Source of the DNA: Byssothecium circinans
Lineage: Eukaryota > Ascomycota > Dothideomycetes > Pleosporales > Massarinaceae
DNA: 64,000 nucleotides
NCBI GenBank assembly: GCA_010015675.1
Contig: ML976983.1
Coordinates: 1,109,442 to 1,173,441, forward strand
Direction of reading: 5' to 3'
Shown: piece after piece, positions 22,860 through 33,508 of the stretch
How positions within the stretch are numbered: position 1 is the first letter of the stretch
Layout: the number at the start of each line of letters is the position of its first letter
Program-made: the position numbers and the translations under genes
The notes under the pieces: generated by a model
Told to the model about the DNA's origin: nothing
Databases searched by the model: none
The model's input: only the letters and a program-made list of their open reading frames with translations

Positions 22860-24482
22860 ATGAGCCAGATATCCTCCGCCGCGCCACTGCGCACAGCAAA
22901 GCGGCTGGCCAAACAAAAGGACATCCGCCACGTTAAGTCGGCCATCCGCTGGCACGAACGCCAACGAAAGCAGCGACAGGCCATCGCCGCCGACGCCTTT
23001 GAATCCAAGCAAACCGCCCTCTCACGCATAAGATGGAATCTCGATCACGTGGTCAGGCCCAGACGACGGGCCTTGATGGACGCGAGAGAAGACTGGAAAT
23101 TGGGACCGCTGAGACCCAATCGCGCCATTGGCAATGAGCAGAAGACTTATGGCGCGCTGGAGCAAGAGGATTTGCGAAGGCCTGACATCCCTGTGAGGGT
23201 GCAGAAGAACAGAAATGAGTACCTGGAGCGGAAGGGCCGGGAGGTCGAGACTCCTCTGGTGGTTGATGACAAGAAGTACTTTCATATCGTGAGGGACGAC
23301 CGTGTGGTTGTGATTAGGGGCAGAGAAGAGGGCAAGATTGGCGTCGTGCAAGATGTCATTGAGGGGTCGCATGAGATTGTCATCAAGGATCTCAATAAGG
23401 TAAATCATCTTGTACCGTTCCCATAGATCCAGCATGACTCACAATTGCAGCACTATGCCGACTCATCCATCTGGAACGCACCGCCCGGCGAAACACCACC
23501 TCCAAAGCGCGAAACCGAGGCCACTCTCCCCATCGACGACGTGCGCCTCGTTATCCCCTACCGCATCACCACTGCTTCGGGTCGTGAGACCTTCCAAGAC
23601 GTCATCGTCGACAAAGTCATCATGGAGCGCCACACCACCGGTGTCGACCCCTTCACTGGTATTGACCACGGCCACGAGGAATTCCCTGCCGAACACCGCT
23701 ACGACCCCGTCACCGAACTTCCCGTCTTCAAACGCTACATCGCTGGCACACGCAGTCTTATCCAATGGCCGTGGGAGAAAGACGACGAGGTGATCACCGA
23801 TTACAGGGAAGCAAAGAAGGAAGAAACCAAAGAGCAAAGGCGCATCCGAGACAAGCTTCTACATCCATTGAGGACCGTCTCAGAGTACCGCAAGGAGCAG
23901 AAGGAAAAGCAACAGGCAGAAGCCAATGCGGCAAAGATTATTCGTGAACAAGATGATAAGGTTCTACACGCCGTCGAGCAAGAAATCTCAGACGCAGCAT
24001 CCAACACAACCAAGTTCCACGCAAAATCCAAACCCCTAGAAAGGCCCTCGGACTATGACGACGACACAGGCCGCAACAAGGTCGACCCCGAAGAACAAAC
24101 CTCCCGCACTTTCCATCCTACACTCGTCTACCCGCCGTTCCCCAACCAAATCACTGACGAACTGGCCCCACACATCCGCGAAGCGCGCTGGAAAGACGCG
24201 AAAGACAAGCGCATGAGTGTTACGCAGGATGTGCTTGAGCGGGAGCGATTGGGGAGGGAGATGGTCAAAAACGAGGAGAAGATGAGGAAATTGGAGACCA
24301 TGAAGACGCCGTTGCAATTGAGGTGGGAGGTCCAGCGGGAGCAGCAGTTGAAAGAGAGGCAAGAGGTGGATATGGACACACTGCTTGCGGCGTTGGGGAG
24401 GCATATGATTGCGAATAGGGTGGATGGAAAGAAGCTAAAGAGGAAGGGTAGGAAGGCGGATATTGCGGACGATGTTGAATAA
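22860..24482 (+). CDS. mrpl40: mitochondrial large-subunit ribosomal protein uL24m (Mrpl40 type), 523 aa
   Basis: Exons 22860-23399 and 23451-24482. I take ATG 22860 (MSQISSAAPLRTAKR); an in-frame ATG cannot be seen further upstream, only a GTG. The N-terminal basic part continues through ALMDAREDWKLGPLRPNR, typical of fungal uL24m. A KOW motif follows (DDRVVVIRGREEGKIGVVQDV). The long C-terminal extension is charged, with LIQWPWEK and a terminal KKLKRKGRK block. In the family this protein helps start assembly of the mitochondrial 50S-type subunit. At 523 residues it is longer than yeast Mrpl40, as is usual in filamentous fungi. Confidence 0.83.
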
Positions 24483-24796
24483 GGACTTTTTGGGTGTGGA
24501 ATGTATTTGCCTTGTAGCATACTGTAGATATATCGGTGGGATTTGTAGGATTAGGGGCATTGCATTGAGTAGGCATGTAGATTCTGTATATTGGAACAAA
24601 AACTTGTCGCGCGCAGACTCACCAATTCTCCCGCACTGTTGCATTATAACTTTTGGTTTTGTATCATATGGTATTCAAATAGTGGGTATCTCTAACATAA
24701 ATCTGAGTCAGTCCCAACCCAAGAACGCCATCCGCTATGCCTTCCACACACATACCTCCAACCCAAATCCCCATCCTCTCCATCCCACCCCCACCC

Positions 24797-25702
24797 TCAA
24801 ACAAGCACCCCCCAAAACTCCGCCCTCCCCCCACCCCACCCCTCCAACCCCTCCCACTGTACCAAAAACCGATCCACAACCCAAACCACCAACCTCCCAC
24901 TTAAACTCAAACTCCGCACCCGTGCAAAACTCTCCACATACACAGTCCGACACTTCCCGCGGGAGTTCGCGCCCCTGATATTGAAAAACTTGAGGATCAA
25001 GGACGCGAGGATGACGATGACGGCGGTCGCGGGGCCGTTGGCGATGATTAGGTCGGGGAGGTCGCGGGCGGCGGCTTCGTAGGGCGTCTGGGGGGGTTGG
25101 TTGGGGAGGAGAGGCGGGGAGGTGAGGAGCGGGCGGAAGGCAGAGAGGAGAGTGAGCAGGCTGGTCAGGGGGGTTGTGAAGAGGGATTGGTGGATTCGGC
25201 GGGCACGGGGGAGGGGGGCGATGTTGTAGTGGTCCGGTCCTACGCAGGCTGGCCTTCTTTTTTGCATTGATGGGTTGTCATCTGTATTTTTCTCGTCCTC
25301 GGAATCGTTTTGGTCGCTACCGGTATCTGCTATCTTGTTCCGTGTCTTGCTATTCCTTGCGTGTTTCTGGTCGCTGTGACGGGCTCGCTCCTCCAGACTC
25401 CGCTCGAACTCCACGGCGCGTTGCGAGGAGAATGCGTCACCACTGCTAACCACATACGTCCTGTGCGTATACGTCTTCGTGTCCAGATCCCGTAGTAGAA
25501 AAAACATCTCATGCGTGTGTCCGCCGCTGCCCAGGACGACCAGGATGCGAGTCGCGAGTGGTCGTTTCCGCAGAGTTTGGCGGTTCCGGGGACGGAGATT
25601 CGGGAGAATGGCGAGGAGGCGGAGGGTCGAGGCTACGAAGACGGTGGCCATGAGGGCGAGGAGGAAGGAGAGGGTGTAGAGGGATGATGGGGGAGGTGCC
25701 AT
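24797..25702 (-). CDS. alg14: ALG14, membrane subunit of UDP-GlcNAc transferase, 301 aa
   Basis: Single exon from ATG 25702 (MAPPPSSLYTL). One N-terminal membrane helix (LSFLLALMATVFVASTLRLLA) is followed by the Alg14 signature VVLGSGGHTHEMFFLLRDL. Later come VSSGDAFSSQRA, PRARRIHQS, DLIIANGPATAVIVI and the C-terminal RTVYVESFARVRSLSLSGR and VDRFLVQWE. Alg14 anchors the soluble catalytic Alg13 to the ER and together they add the second GlcNAc to the dolichol-linked oligosaccharide for N-glycosylation. The middle has a low-complexity insert (about residues 105-150, Asp/Asn/Lys rich) absent from short yeast forms. Its 3' end converges with the uL24m gene. Confidence 0.93.
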   Translation of the reverse strand: MAPPPSSLYTLSFLLALMATVFVASTLRLLAILPNLRPRNRQTLRKRPLATRILVVLGSGGHTHEMFFLLRDLDTKTYTHRTYVVSSGDAFSSQRAVEFERSLEERARHSDQKHARNSKTRNKIADTGSDQNDSEDEKNTDDNPSMQKRRPACVGPDHYNIAPLPRARRIHQSLFTTPLTSLLTLLSAFRPLLTSPPLLPNQPPQTPYEAAARDLPDLIIANGPATAVIVILASLILKFFNIRGANSRGKCRTVYVESFARVRSLSLSGRLVVWVVDRFLVQWEGLEGWGGGRAEFWGVLV

Positions 25703-27549
25703 TGTGGCGTGGTGGGGAAGTGGGATTGGGGGATTTTTAGTGTTGGAGAGGGATGAGCCGTGGAGAGGCACTGCCGGTGGGAATTGTGGGGAGACATAGG
25801 AACCGTTGGAGGGTTAGGTCGGATCCTGATAATTTTATCTTGTGATATCGCGCAGTATCAGCGTAGGTAGTGCCAAGACGGCGGTTGACAGCCAACCACC
25901 TTAGTAAGCTGGGCATGGTTTAACACTCCGCAGTCTGCTCGTCAACTACTATTCCAGAGATCTCAGTTGCGCTCAGCAGGCTGTCGATCGCCTTGTCGAT
26001 GGACGCAAATGCGCTTCCCAGATCTCTATAGCCTTGACGTTCTTAGTTGAAAGCCCGGGGATCAGATTGCAGATGTTACGTTCTTTCAAGTCCCTTGCAC
26101 AGAAGAAAATTTATGTACTTACCATAGGTAATATGCATACCATGGTATCGCCTTTAGTTCATACCAGGGCAGCGTAAGGATGTGGGGTCTTAACAAGTGA
26201 CACGCCTTAGTTTTGGAGATGATACAGCTTACCAAAGAAGGTGGTGTTATCTTTTTCCGATATCGTAACCGCAAAGGCTCTTGCGGTACTCACACGCACG
26301 GGTGGAGTCGGAATCACATTTTCGCCACCTCCCTGATAGACACACTTCTCAGATGATCGTCAGGGCCTTATTGGTTCGCTGGGGGGTGAGATTTGCACGC
26401 GATTCTGACTTCAGCTGTATCCACTATCTACGCTCCGCGAGTAGCGCGAAAGTGGGAAATAAGCGCACGGACCGTCTCGCCAAAACTGAGGTCTTTTTGC
26501 CTTTGGTGAGGTTTGGGCGAAGTGATCCGTGCGCTTATTTCCCACTTTCGCGCTGCCATAGGTACCGCAAGAGAAAGGCTCCATTATTGAGTGGGGGAAT
26601 GCGCTGAGTTTCTGGGGAAATTCCCTATGGAGGAACTCAGGGAGAAAAGTTTAATCGTCTTGCGGTTTTATGACGACAGGGGTGAGCATTGAGGGTGTGG
26701 TATGAGTGCTTTGCTTCTTTGAGAACGTGCGGAATAAAGAACGTGGGCATGCTCTGCGCTGTAACACACCTATCCGTTCCGGGTGTCCAGCACAGGCCTG
26801 GTTGTAAGGCTGATTACTTGGCTTAGGCAATGCTGCAAGGCGCCGTCCATTGCTTTTTTACCTTGGCATCTTGCCAACCTCATTCAGTCCGTACTGGACA
26901 TGTTTACGCGTTCACTCTGCAATTTAGCAACAGCATGTTCTCCATTGTTGAGTTAGTAATGAAGCTGGTTCTCTGCCAGTCTCAGCCTCCACATACCTGC
27001 GGGTCTCGGCTTGACCTTGTTGCCTCCGACAGCAGTGACAGCAGCCCTATCGTGCAGCACGTATGCGACTACGGCGCACGCACTCTTCCCTGAACATTCC
27101 AGCATTGTTCAGGCCGCCTCGTTTGGGACCCAAATTCTCCTTTCACCTACCACGGGGCTTACCCCCAGTACGTGGCGTTTTAATTTATGCAAGGCTTGAA
27201 CGCGGTTCACGAAGTTAGCGTTTTCCCAGCACAAGAGAGGTTGTCTAAGATCAACGTGGGTCGTCTAAACAATGTACACAGGGCCTTTACGCACTGCCTT
27301 GAAGAGTACTATGCGGCATCACGCAAAGGGTGGTCGTGTGGGTGTCAAGAAGTGTTTGCTTTTGACTCAGGGGTTTGTATGCAACGAAAGTCAGCACAAC
27401 ATTCAGGCTCAAGCTTTGAATGTCTAAGTCCTACACCGCAACTGTGGGCTTTTCCGTGCTTCTAACCGATTGCAAGATGCGACAAACAGTCTCAACACTG
27501 CCTCCACCCAGCAAACGCCGGCAGTAAGCCAGTGGAGGTTGTCTCAGTT
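25703..27549. other. long intergenic stretch with a nested inverted repeat
   Basis: About 1.8 kb without a supported gene. It contains the inverted repeat at 26278-26573. Short frames at 26281-26607 and 26830-27465 do not resemble proteins. Confidence 0.5.
26278..26573. repeat. nested inverted repeat, possible MITE or TIR remnant
   Basis: An outer pair of perfect 12-bp arms (26278-26289 and 26562-26573, CTCTTGCGGTAC) encloses the segment. An inner pair of perfect 29-bp arms (26443-26471 and 26526-26554, beginning AGCGCGAAAGTGGGAAATAA) is separated by 54 nt. No ORF inside. Perfect arms of this length suggest a recent non-autonomous element or a hairpin-forming site. Confidence 0.7.
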
Positions 27550-27889
27550 ATGACAAAAGCTCACGCGCAAATACCTTTGTATCGTACATATAAAGCGACG
27601 GCTAAGAAGACTTCCCCGAAGGCAGATCTCTTGAACAGTTTGCAAAAAGCCAAATCCTTGCCTTCTTCCCAAGAACGTCTGCTCAACGCCAACTCTCTTA
27701 CCGAACCACTGCAAGATAAACCGTCGCACACGAATCGCTTTCCCAAGCTCGATCAATCCTCAACGAGTCAAGGTATTATCTTCTTCTCAAAAACACCCGT
27801 ATAACGCTAACTATGACACAGAACTGCCGCAACCTCCACCATCGCCCCGCGCCCTTTTCACATCTGGTGCCGACCCTCCTGCCTCGTAA
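27550..27889 (+). CDS. small hypothetical protein (96 aa), tentative
   Basis: ATG 27550 (MTKAHAQIPLYRTYK). A small intron with a CTAAC branch (27773-27821) joins the second exon in frame and ends at TAA 27889. The product is Lys, Ser and Pro rich with no domain. It lies just upstream of a second small ORF. Could be non-coding. Confidence 0.3.
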
Positions 27890-27955
27890 CGACACTACTT
27901 CCTCAAGCTTGGCCTCCCACTACACCATCACAACTTCCCAAATCCGAGATCGAAC

Positions 27956-28279
27956 ATGGCCGCCAGCGACATGACCGAATTGAAGGTGGCTGAGCATCCG
28001 CAACATCCTAAAGTGCCTGGTCTATTTCTAGTGATGGATGCAAAACGCAATACATACGATCAACTTTTTATTTGCGACAACCAAGTTCGGGAAATATTCG
28101 AAACTCCCACCAATCTCAGAAGGCCGCAAGGTCTAGGCTTGATGGGACGATGGCAGTGGACAGCACTCAAAACACGTTGCGAGGAGGAATACCAGAGAGA
28201 TAGGGAGGAATGGATTCGCAATGTAATCGCCCATCTTCGAAATTCTCCGGACTATCCCCACATTGTCACAAAAGAGTAG
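27956..28279 (+). CDS. small hypothetical protein (107 aa)
   Basis: ATG 27956 in a good context (AACATGGCC). The sequence (MAASDMTELKV, then GLFLVMDAKRNTYDQLFI and a helical RCEEEYQRDREEWIRNVIAHL) looks like a small folded acidic protein. No family recognised. A G-rich minisatellite lies 40 bases past its stop. Confidence 0.5.
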   Translation: MAASDMTELKVAEHPQHPKVPGLFLVMDAKRNTYDQLFICDNQVREIFETPTNLRRPQGLGLMGRWQWTALKTRCEEEYQRDREEWIRNVIAHLRNSPDYPHIVTKE

Positions 28280-28319
28280 GATCGCTTTTCGCGACTCGGA
28301 GGATCATGGGGGTCTATGA

Positions 28320-28364
28320 TGGGAAGGGGAGGGGAAGAGGGGAGGGGAAGAGGGGAGGGGAAGT
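28320..28364 (+). repeat. G-rich minisatellite (GGGGAAGAGGGGA units)
   Basis: Tandem units of GGGG separated by A, AA or AGA. Many closely spaced G runs make G-quadruplex formation on the plus strand plausible. It lies between the convergent ends of a small plus-strand gene and the APH-like gene. Confidence 0.85.
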
Positions 28365-28475
28365 TTCACGATGGCAGACAGTGCTATAGAGCTTTTATGT
28401 ACGCTGAAGAGACATAGTTCAATTTAGCGGCAAGTATAGAGTAATAACAGTCTGATCAACCCCATATCCTCAAGT

Positions 28476-29850
28476 CTAGATGCAACGAAATCTCCCATGC
28501 TTGATGCACAGAGCAAAAAAAGATACAACCGCCATATTCACATGCCCCATCCTTTCGAGGACCTCGAACCACCCTGGTGTACCGGACATGGCCATTTGGC
28601 AGATTTCTCCGGCTTCGAACCAAGGAGGCATCCAACCCATATACTCCCAATCAATCAAGACGACTTCCTCCACATCCAAAGGCCTTCCCTGCTCATCCCG
28701 AACCAATTTTACCATCATATTTACGGTCGAAGCATCCACATGCGACAGTACAGGGTGGCGATCGCTCGGCCCAGCCCGATCAAGGAGCGCAGACCTAGCG
28801 TCACGGAACTGAAGCCTGATCATCGGATCGAAGTCACGACCGAAGTCACCCATAGCGGCAAAAATTTTGGCAGCAAAAATATATCTTTCGACAAACTTCT
28901 CGTAGTTAAAAGGACCGTAATCCTGAAAGTCCGGTCCTGGAGGGTTGAGAAAAGGTGAAATACGCTGGTATGCTCTGCCGTTAATACGTCCGAAATGGTG
29001 GGGATCCTCAGGTGGAATGCTGCGAAGCTTTCGATACTGTTCTCCAACAAGCTCCATGATTTTGGACTCGGCGGACATGTGGACTTTGTCGCCTGGTATT
29101 TTTTCTAGCTCCCGGAATTGTTCTTGTACATCGGAGAGTGTGTCCCCGTCGATGAATTCCATGACCATGTAATAAAAGGTTTCATGCTCTTCTATATGCG
29201 GTAATGGATTTACATCCGCGCTTGCGAAGGCTGCGTAAAGCTTGGGTATTCTCACACTCGAGTGCTTCTCCAGATATATCATATTCTCGGCTTCCTAATT
29301 TTTTTGAACGGTCAAAACATGTCACGAGACGGCGATTTAGTCATGAAGGCTGCTTGGGGGGAAATCTCACTTGGAATATTCCTACATCACTTCCAACCTT
29401 CACCATATAGGGCCCAGCACGCCAAACATAATGTCCAGTGGAGAGGTCCGAGGGTCTGGCCGCAGCAATTTGGGCTGCCGTAGGAATGGGCGTCTCGAGG
29501 GGGCCTTCGGCTTGGTAAGGGAATAGGCTTATCTAGTTATCCGTACGCAGAGTCAGTGGAAACATTCACAACATGGAAGGGACGAGAGTGTTTTGAATCC
29601 TCATTCCGCGTTGACTCGCCATACCCTGGGTTTTCGGAATTGAACTCACGTCACAATTTTTATCCAACAATTTCAGATGCGATTTGTCGCCCACCATCAA
29701 TGCACTCATTTTTTCGCGGCATTTCAGCCTAATATCATACAACAATTCCTGGTCCGATTTGCCTTTCCTGTTTTTGCGGCATTCCAGCCAAATCGCCTCT
29801 CCAAAGTACTCTCGACATATCTCGGAAGGCAGCGACAGTTCGGAAGACAT
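28476..29850 (-). CDS. APH-like phosphotransferase (protein-kinase-like fold), 393 aa
   Basis: Three exons in frame: 29650-29850, 29371-29532 and 28476-29294. The start used is ATG 29850 (MSSELSLPSE); an earlier in-frame codon at 29898 (MQLLEAD) would add 16 residues. Signature regions of the APH/choline-kinase family are present: WRAGPYMVKVG and EAENMIYLEKHSSVRIPKLYA in the N-lobe, YYMVMEFIDGDTL at the hinge, a catalytic loop LSHVDASTVNMM that keeps His, Asp and Asn (HxDxxxxN), and the metal-binding VVLIDWEYMGWMPPWFE. Fungal genomes carry many such genes; their substrates are mostly unknown and this should not be called an antibiotic resistance gene. Confidence 0.8.
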
Positions 29851-29898
29851 GGTGGGGCAGTGGGAAAACGTATAACGGTCGGCCTCGAGAAGTTGCAA

Positions 29899-31275
29899 TA
29901 AGAAGTTGTAGAGAAGATGTGTTGAACGAAGTATTCATGCAGAAATCGCCTATTATGTACTTTTACTAACAAAGCCAGTGTCAGGGAGGGAAGGTCGTTT
30001 GCGAGTATAACCTCAATTCATCTCTTTATCACTACCATGGTACTCTCCACAGAGTCCATTCTCGCAAGGATTTAGTAATAAAAAAAGAAAAATAAAGCCA
30101 GTGTTAGGGAGGGATGGCCGTTTGCGAACATGGCCACAACGCATCTCTTTATCACTAGTCCCCAACGTAGGGGATCCAGTGACGAATAAAGGAAAACGTC
30201 CGTTTTCGAGCGTAGCCTCCCCTCGTCAACACCACATCACACCAGCACGAAACCTCGATACCGCCGCCCTAAGAACCTTTAACAACCATACCAGAACAGA
30301 CAGAAACGCTCGGTTCAAATTCTTTCCCGACTCTCGACTCTCTGCTCGTGCTTTGGCTGTAACGTAAAAGCCGCTTCAACCCAGCACCAGAATCGAGCCG
30401 AGTTCCCGACCACCTTCAAGCACGGCGCTAAACAAAAGGAAATACGTCCGGTCCAGCCCAACACGTCGTCTGCATTCCTAAGAAACCAAAGTCGTCGCGT
30501 TCGTAGATAAGGAGCGACTTCTTCCACGCCCGCCTGGGCAGTCGCCCCGCGGCTTGCAGCCGTGGAATGAAAGTTGAAGGTTCGATTAGATACCTTAGTA
30601 AAGTAAAATAATCGTCACTCGTGCGGACTATTGCTATGACTTGTTCTGGCTGTGAGAGAGATGCGTGCATTGATGGGCGTCCTCCAAAGCCTCTCAATAG
30701 GGCAACAACGACTTGTTGACTACCTTCCAAACCCCATTTAACAGCCTTGAAAGGAGCCTGACAGAGTTTCTAATCTGGAAAGCAAACTAAACAGTCTGTC
30801 TTACAGGCTGTCAAACGGGTGTTTTTAGGTATGCAGTTACCTAAAATGGTGGTTGTCGAGTTTAGATCACGTGTTCCCAGTAGGATATATCGATGAGCCA
30901 ATCACGGCTAGGTGTGGCGCGGTATCACGTGCCGCATCGCCCAGGCCCCCAGGCCCGGCGCCTGAGCAAATAACGGCTCTCCAGAGTCGAAACCGGACGA
31001 GTCAACGTATTCGTGGTCTACGTGCACAGAAGACTTTTTCAAGGCGATGTGAGCGTTGTTTGTAGTTAATTTTTGTATTTCGACCTACGCAGGTATATTT
31101 GGGACATCAAGAATACTATATGTAGCATGCAAGTCGATACTACGTATATCCTACAGGCCAAAAAAGATTGGGCAAACTTTCCGAGGGTGTCAAGCATGTG
31201 GGTCTCTCTCAAATGTTATATTGATGACAAGTAGTTAATCTTCGCTACATATACATATGTAGAACACGTGGGAAG
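29899..31275. other. intergenic stretch with imperfect direct repeats and E-boxes
   Basis: No gene supported. It holds the direct repeats at 29971-30158 and CACGTG sites at 30868-30873 and 30926-30931. Confidence 0.5.
29971..30158 (+). repeat. imperfect direct repeat, two copies
   Basis: A segment of about 65 bases starting AAAGCCAGTGTCAGGGAGGG at 29971 recurs at 30093 as AAAGCCAGTGTTAGGGAGGG, both ending CATCTCTTTATCACTA. Differences are mainly transitions. A weaker third copy may start near 30177. Confidence 0.65.
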
Positions 31276-32824
31276 TTATAGGACAACATCGTCGGTGCGG
31301 TAGTGGTCGGCTACAATGCGATAGAGGAAGGAAGGAGCGTGTCCACCACTGTCAAAATTAGCAGGTGCTTTCTGAAGTTAAGGTTGGAGTGGGTGACTTA
31401 CAGATTGGTGATGTAGAGGTCGACTAGGTCAGCCGGTACATAGTCGTACAGCGGATGCTCCACGTCGACCTTGTCCACGAACTCGCCATCCTCATAAGGT
31501 ACCACACTGCCCGCATCGCCATACTCGATTAGTTCGTCGAGGTCGAATGGATACACTGGACTGAGCTTGTAGACACCACTCAGCACAACGACGGGCGTCT
31601 GATGGCTCTTGGCGGCTTGCGCGATCAAGTGCGCGCCGGCGGCTGCGACAAGTCCTCCGTTTGCGAGGACGGTATGTGTGGCTAGGATGACCTTGTTGAC
31701 GCGCGACATGATGGCGAAAACGTGCGAGTCTGGAATCACGTAGACGGGAATGCCGAGTTCGGTGAGGCACTTCCATCTGTCGTCCTCGTCTTGTGGTTTG
31801 CCATCCTGCTTCCTTCCGGTGAGGAGTACTTGGTGAGTTGCTGTGTTGTCGTGGGGATATGTCTCGGCATGCACAACGATGAATTTTCGGTTCTTCGCAG
31901 CTTTGGTGAGGAACTTCTGGACGGTGGTCGAGGCTGTGTGGGTGAGGATGATCTCGTTCGCATGGATGTGTTCGTGTGCTAGGTCGGCGATCTGCTTGTC
32001 TGACTGTTCCAGCTCTTCTTGCAGTTCCATTATTCCGCTCATGACTTCGCCTTTCAAGTCGAACTGCTGGCTCCTGTTGAGCTCCATGAGACGGTCCAGG
32101 TTCAAGCTGTGCGCGCCTTTTCCATCTGGCGAAGACTGGCCGGTAGGCGTGCTAACATTCGTAGAGCTTTCCACCGGCTGCGAGAAGAGGCCGAAAAGGG
32201 AATTGACCAAGGGCGCGGAGGAGGTCGGCGCGTACGAGGTGTGTGAAGTGAGGAGGGGTGGACGCTTCGACAACTCGCCCGAATCAGACATGTCGGACGC
32301 GTATATGCTGCCATCCATGGGTTCTGTTGCTGCGTGCCTGAGGGGGCTGAGTGAGGACATGGTCGAATTGAGCGGAGGTCGAAGAGCTTGATCGTTTTGG
32401 GTAGGGGTGCTACGGCCAGTTTCGCTGGTGCCGGCAAGGTCTCCGCCAGCATTGTCTTCCACCACCTCCCTGATCAGACCCAGTACGCGGCGCACAATGT
32501 TTCCCACGACCACTTCGCGAGGCTGGGCTGCCGTCAATCGCCTGCCGACCCCCCGCACCCGCTCCAGCAGCTTCATCGCATCGTGGCCTTTGAATTCCCC
32601 CACCACCTTGGAGATGAGCGCAGCGGTGGCCGTGGCGCATGGTCGCGAGTTGCGGATCTGGCGACGCTTGAGGAGGCTGTTTAATATTAGCTCAGGATGG
32701 TTTAGTAGGTAGGAATGGTTGGGCCGTACGATATGAGGTGGTCCACTGAGTGGTCTGCGGGTGTGGACTTCAACGACTTGAGAAAGGACGTCAGTCCTGG
32801 CGCCAACGCGACGGTGGGGGCCAT
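31276..32824 (-). CDS. gcd7: translation initiation factor eIF2B subunit beta, 480 aa
   Basis: Exons 32730-32824, 31402-32676 and 31276-31348. The last short exon supplies the expected conserved tail (NLGGHAPSFLYRIVADHYR). The start is MAPTVALAPGLTSFLK. The N-terminal helical domain (SLLKRRQIRNSRPCATATAALI, LLERVRGVGRRL) is followed by a long serine-rich insert. The Rossmann-like C-terminal domain then follows: HANEIILTHTASTTVQKFL, FIVVHAETYP, THQVLLTGR, NKVILATHTVLANGGLVAAAG, TPVVVLSGVYKLSP. eIF2B is the GDP-GTP exchange factor for eIF2; the beta subunit belongs to its regulatory core that senses phosphorylated eIF2. Divergent from nem1. Confidence 0.93.
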
Positions 32825-33508
32825 TGTTGGGTGCGCGCTCCCGGCGTATGTGCTTTCGAGCTGGTCGTGGGTCAGGAAGAGTGTGGAATCGGTATTCGGT
32901 CGTGGTTGGCGGCGTGTTCGTTCCGGCGCACCAGACAAACAATTCTCCGGAGGTGAAACTTGGTGATGATTGGCTATGTGGCGGGTGACTGTAGGCCCAG
33001 AGTTGTTTGGAAACTTCAATTCGCACGTGGTGGTGTGGGAGAGGAGAGCACTATGAGTTTGGAGTAGAGGTGGTATGACTGTGACTGTGCATAGTCGGAT
33101 TTTAGTGATTTTAGTGATTTTAGTGGCGCATTTCGCATTCTGTAGCTAGCGCGTCATTGTCACTGCATCCGTCAAGCCTCTGTCCCATTGCATGGCCTGG
33201 GCATCAAACCTCATCCAGCTCGTCGCCCATCAACGTTTCCGGTCCGCCAGCTACACTACGCCACGCCACGTGCGTCTCCTGCCTCGCCGTGCCTCAGTGC
33301 TCTCCATCTCTCTCCTCTGCTTCCGCTCCCCATCCCCATTTCTCCCTTGCCGCCGAATAGGGTATCCGACCATTAGCTACATACTACATAGTACATAGTA
33401 CAGCTCGCGACGCCATCCAGCCCCTGCACACACACGTTTGGCCCATCTCACCCTGCAGTGCACACGCACTCCTCTGGCGCACTTGGACCTGTCCATGGCC
33501 AGCGTTAG
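32825..33508. other. divergent promoter, gcd7 / nem1
   Basis: 684 bp holding both promoters and long pyrimidine-rich leader sequence before nem1. Short ORFs here are not convincing. Confidence 0.5.

Noticed and set aside
22427..23029. 200-codon minus-strand ORF
   Set aside because: It crosses the ima1 first exon, its intron and the divergent promoter. Only the ima1 exon part (MVRLLRRNLRCHYC) is real.
28476..29850. Antibiotic resistance aminoglycoside phosphotransferase
   Set aside because: Only the broad fold and HxDxxxxN/DWE motifs match. Fungi have many such genes with other or unknown substrates.
32388..32712. Plus-strand ORFs of about 100 codons
   Set aside because: Shadows of the GC-rich gcd7 coding strand.
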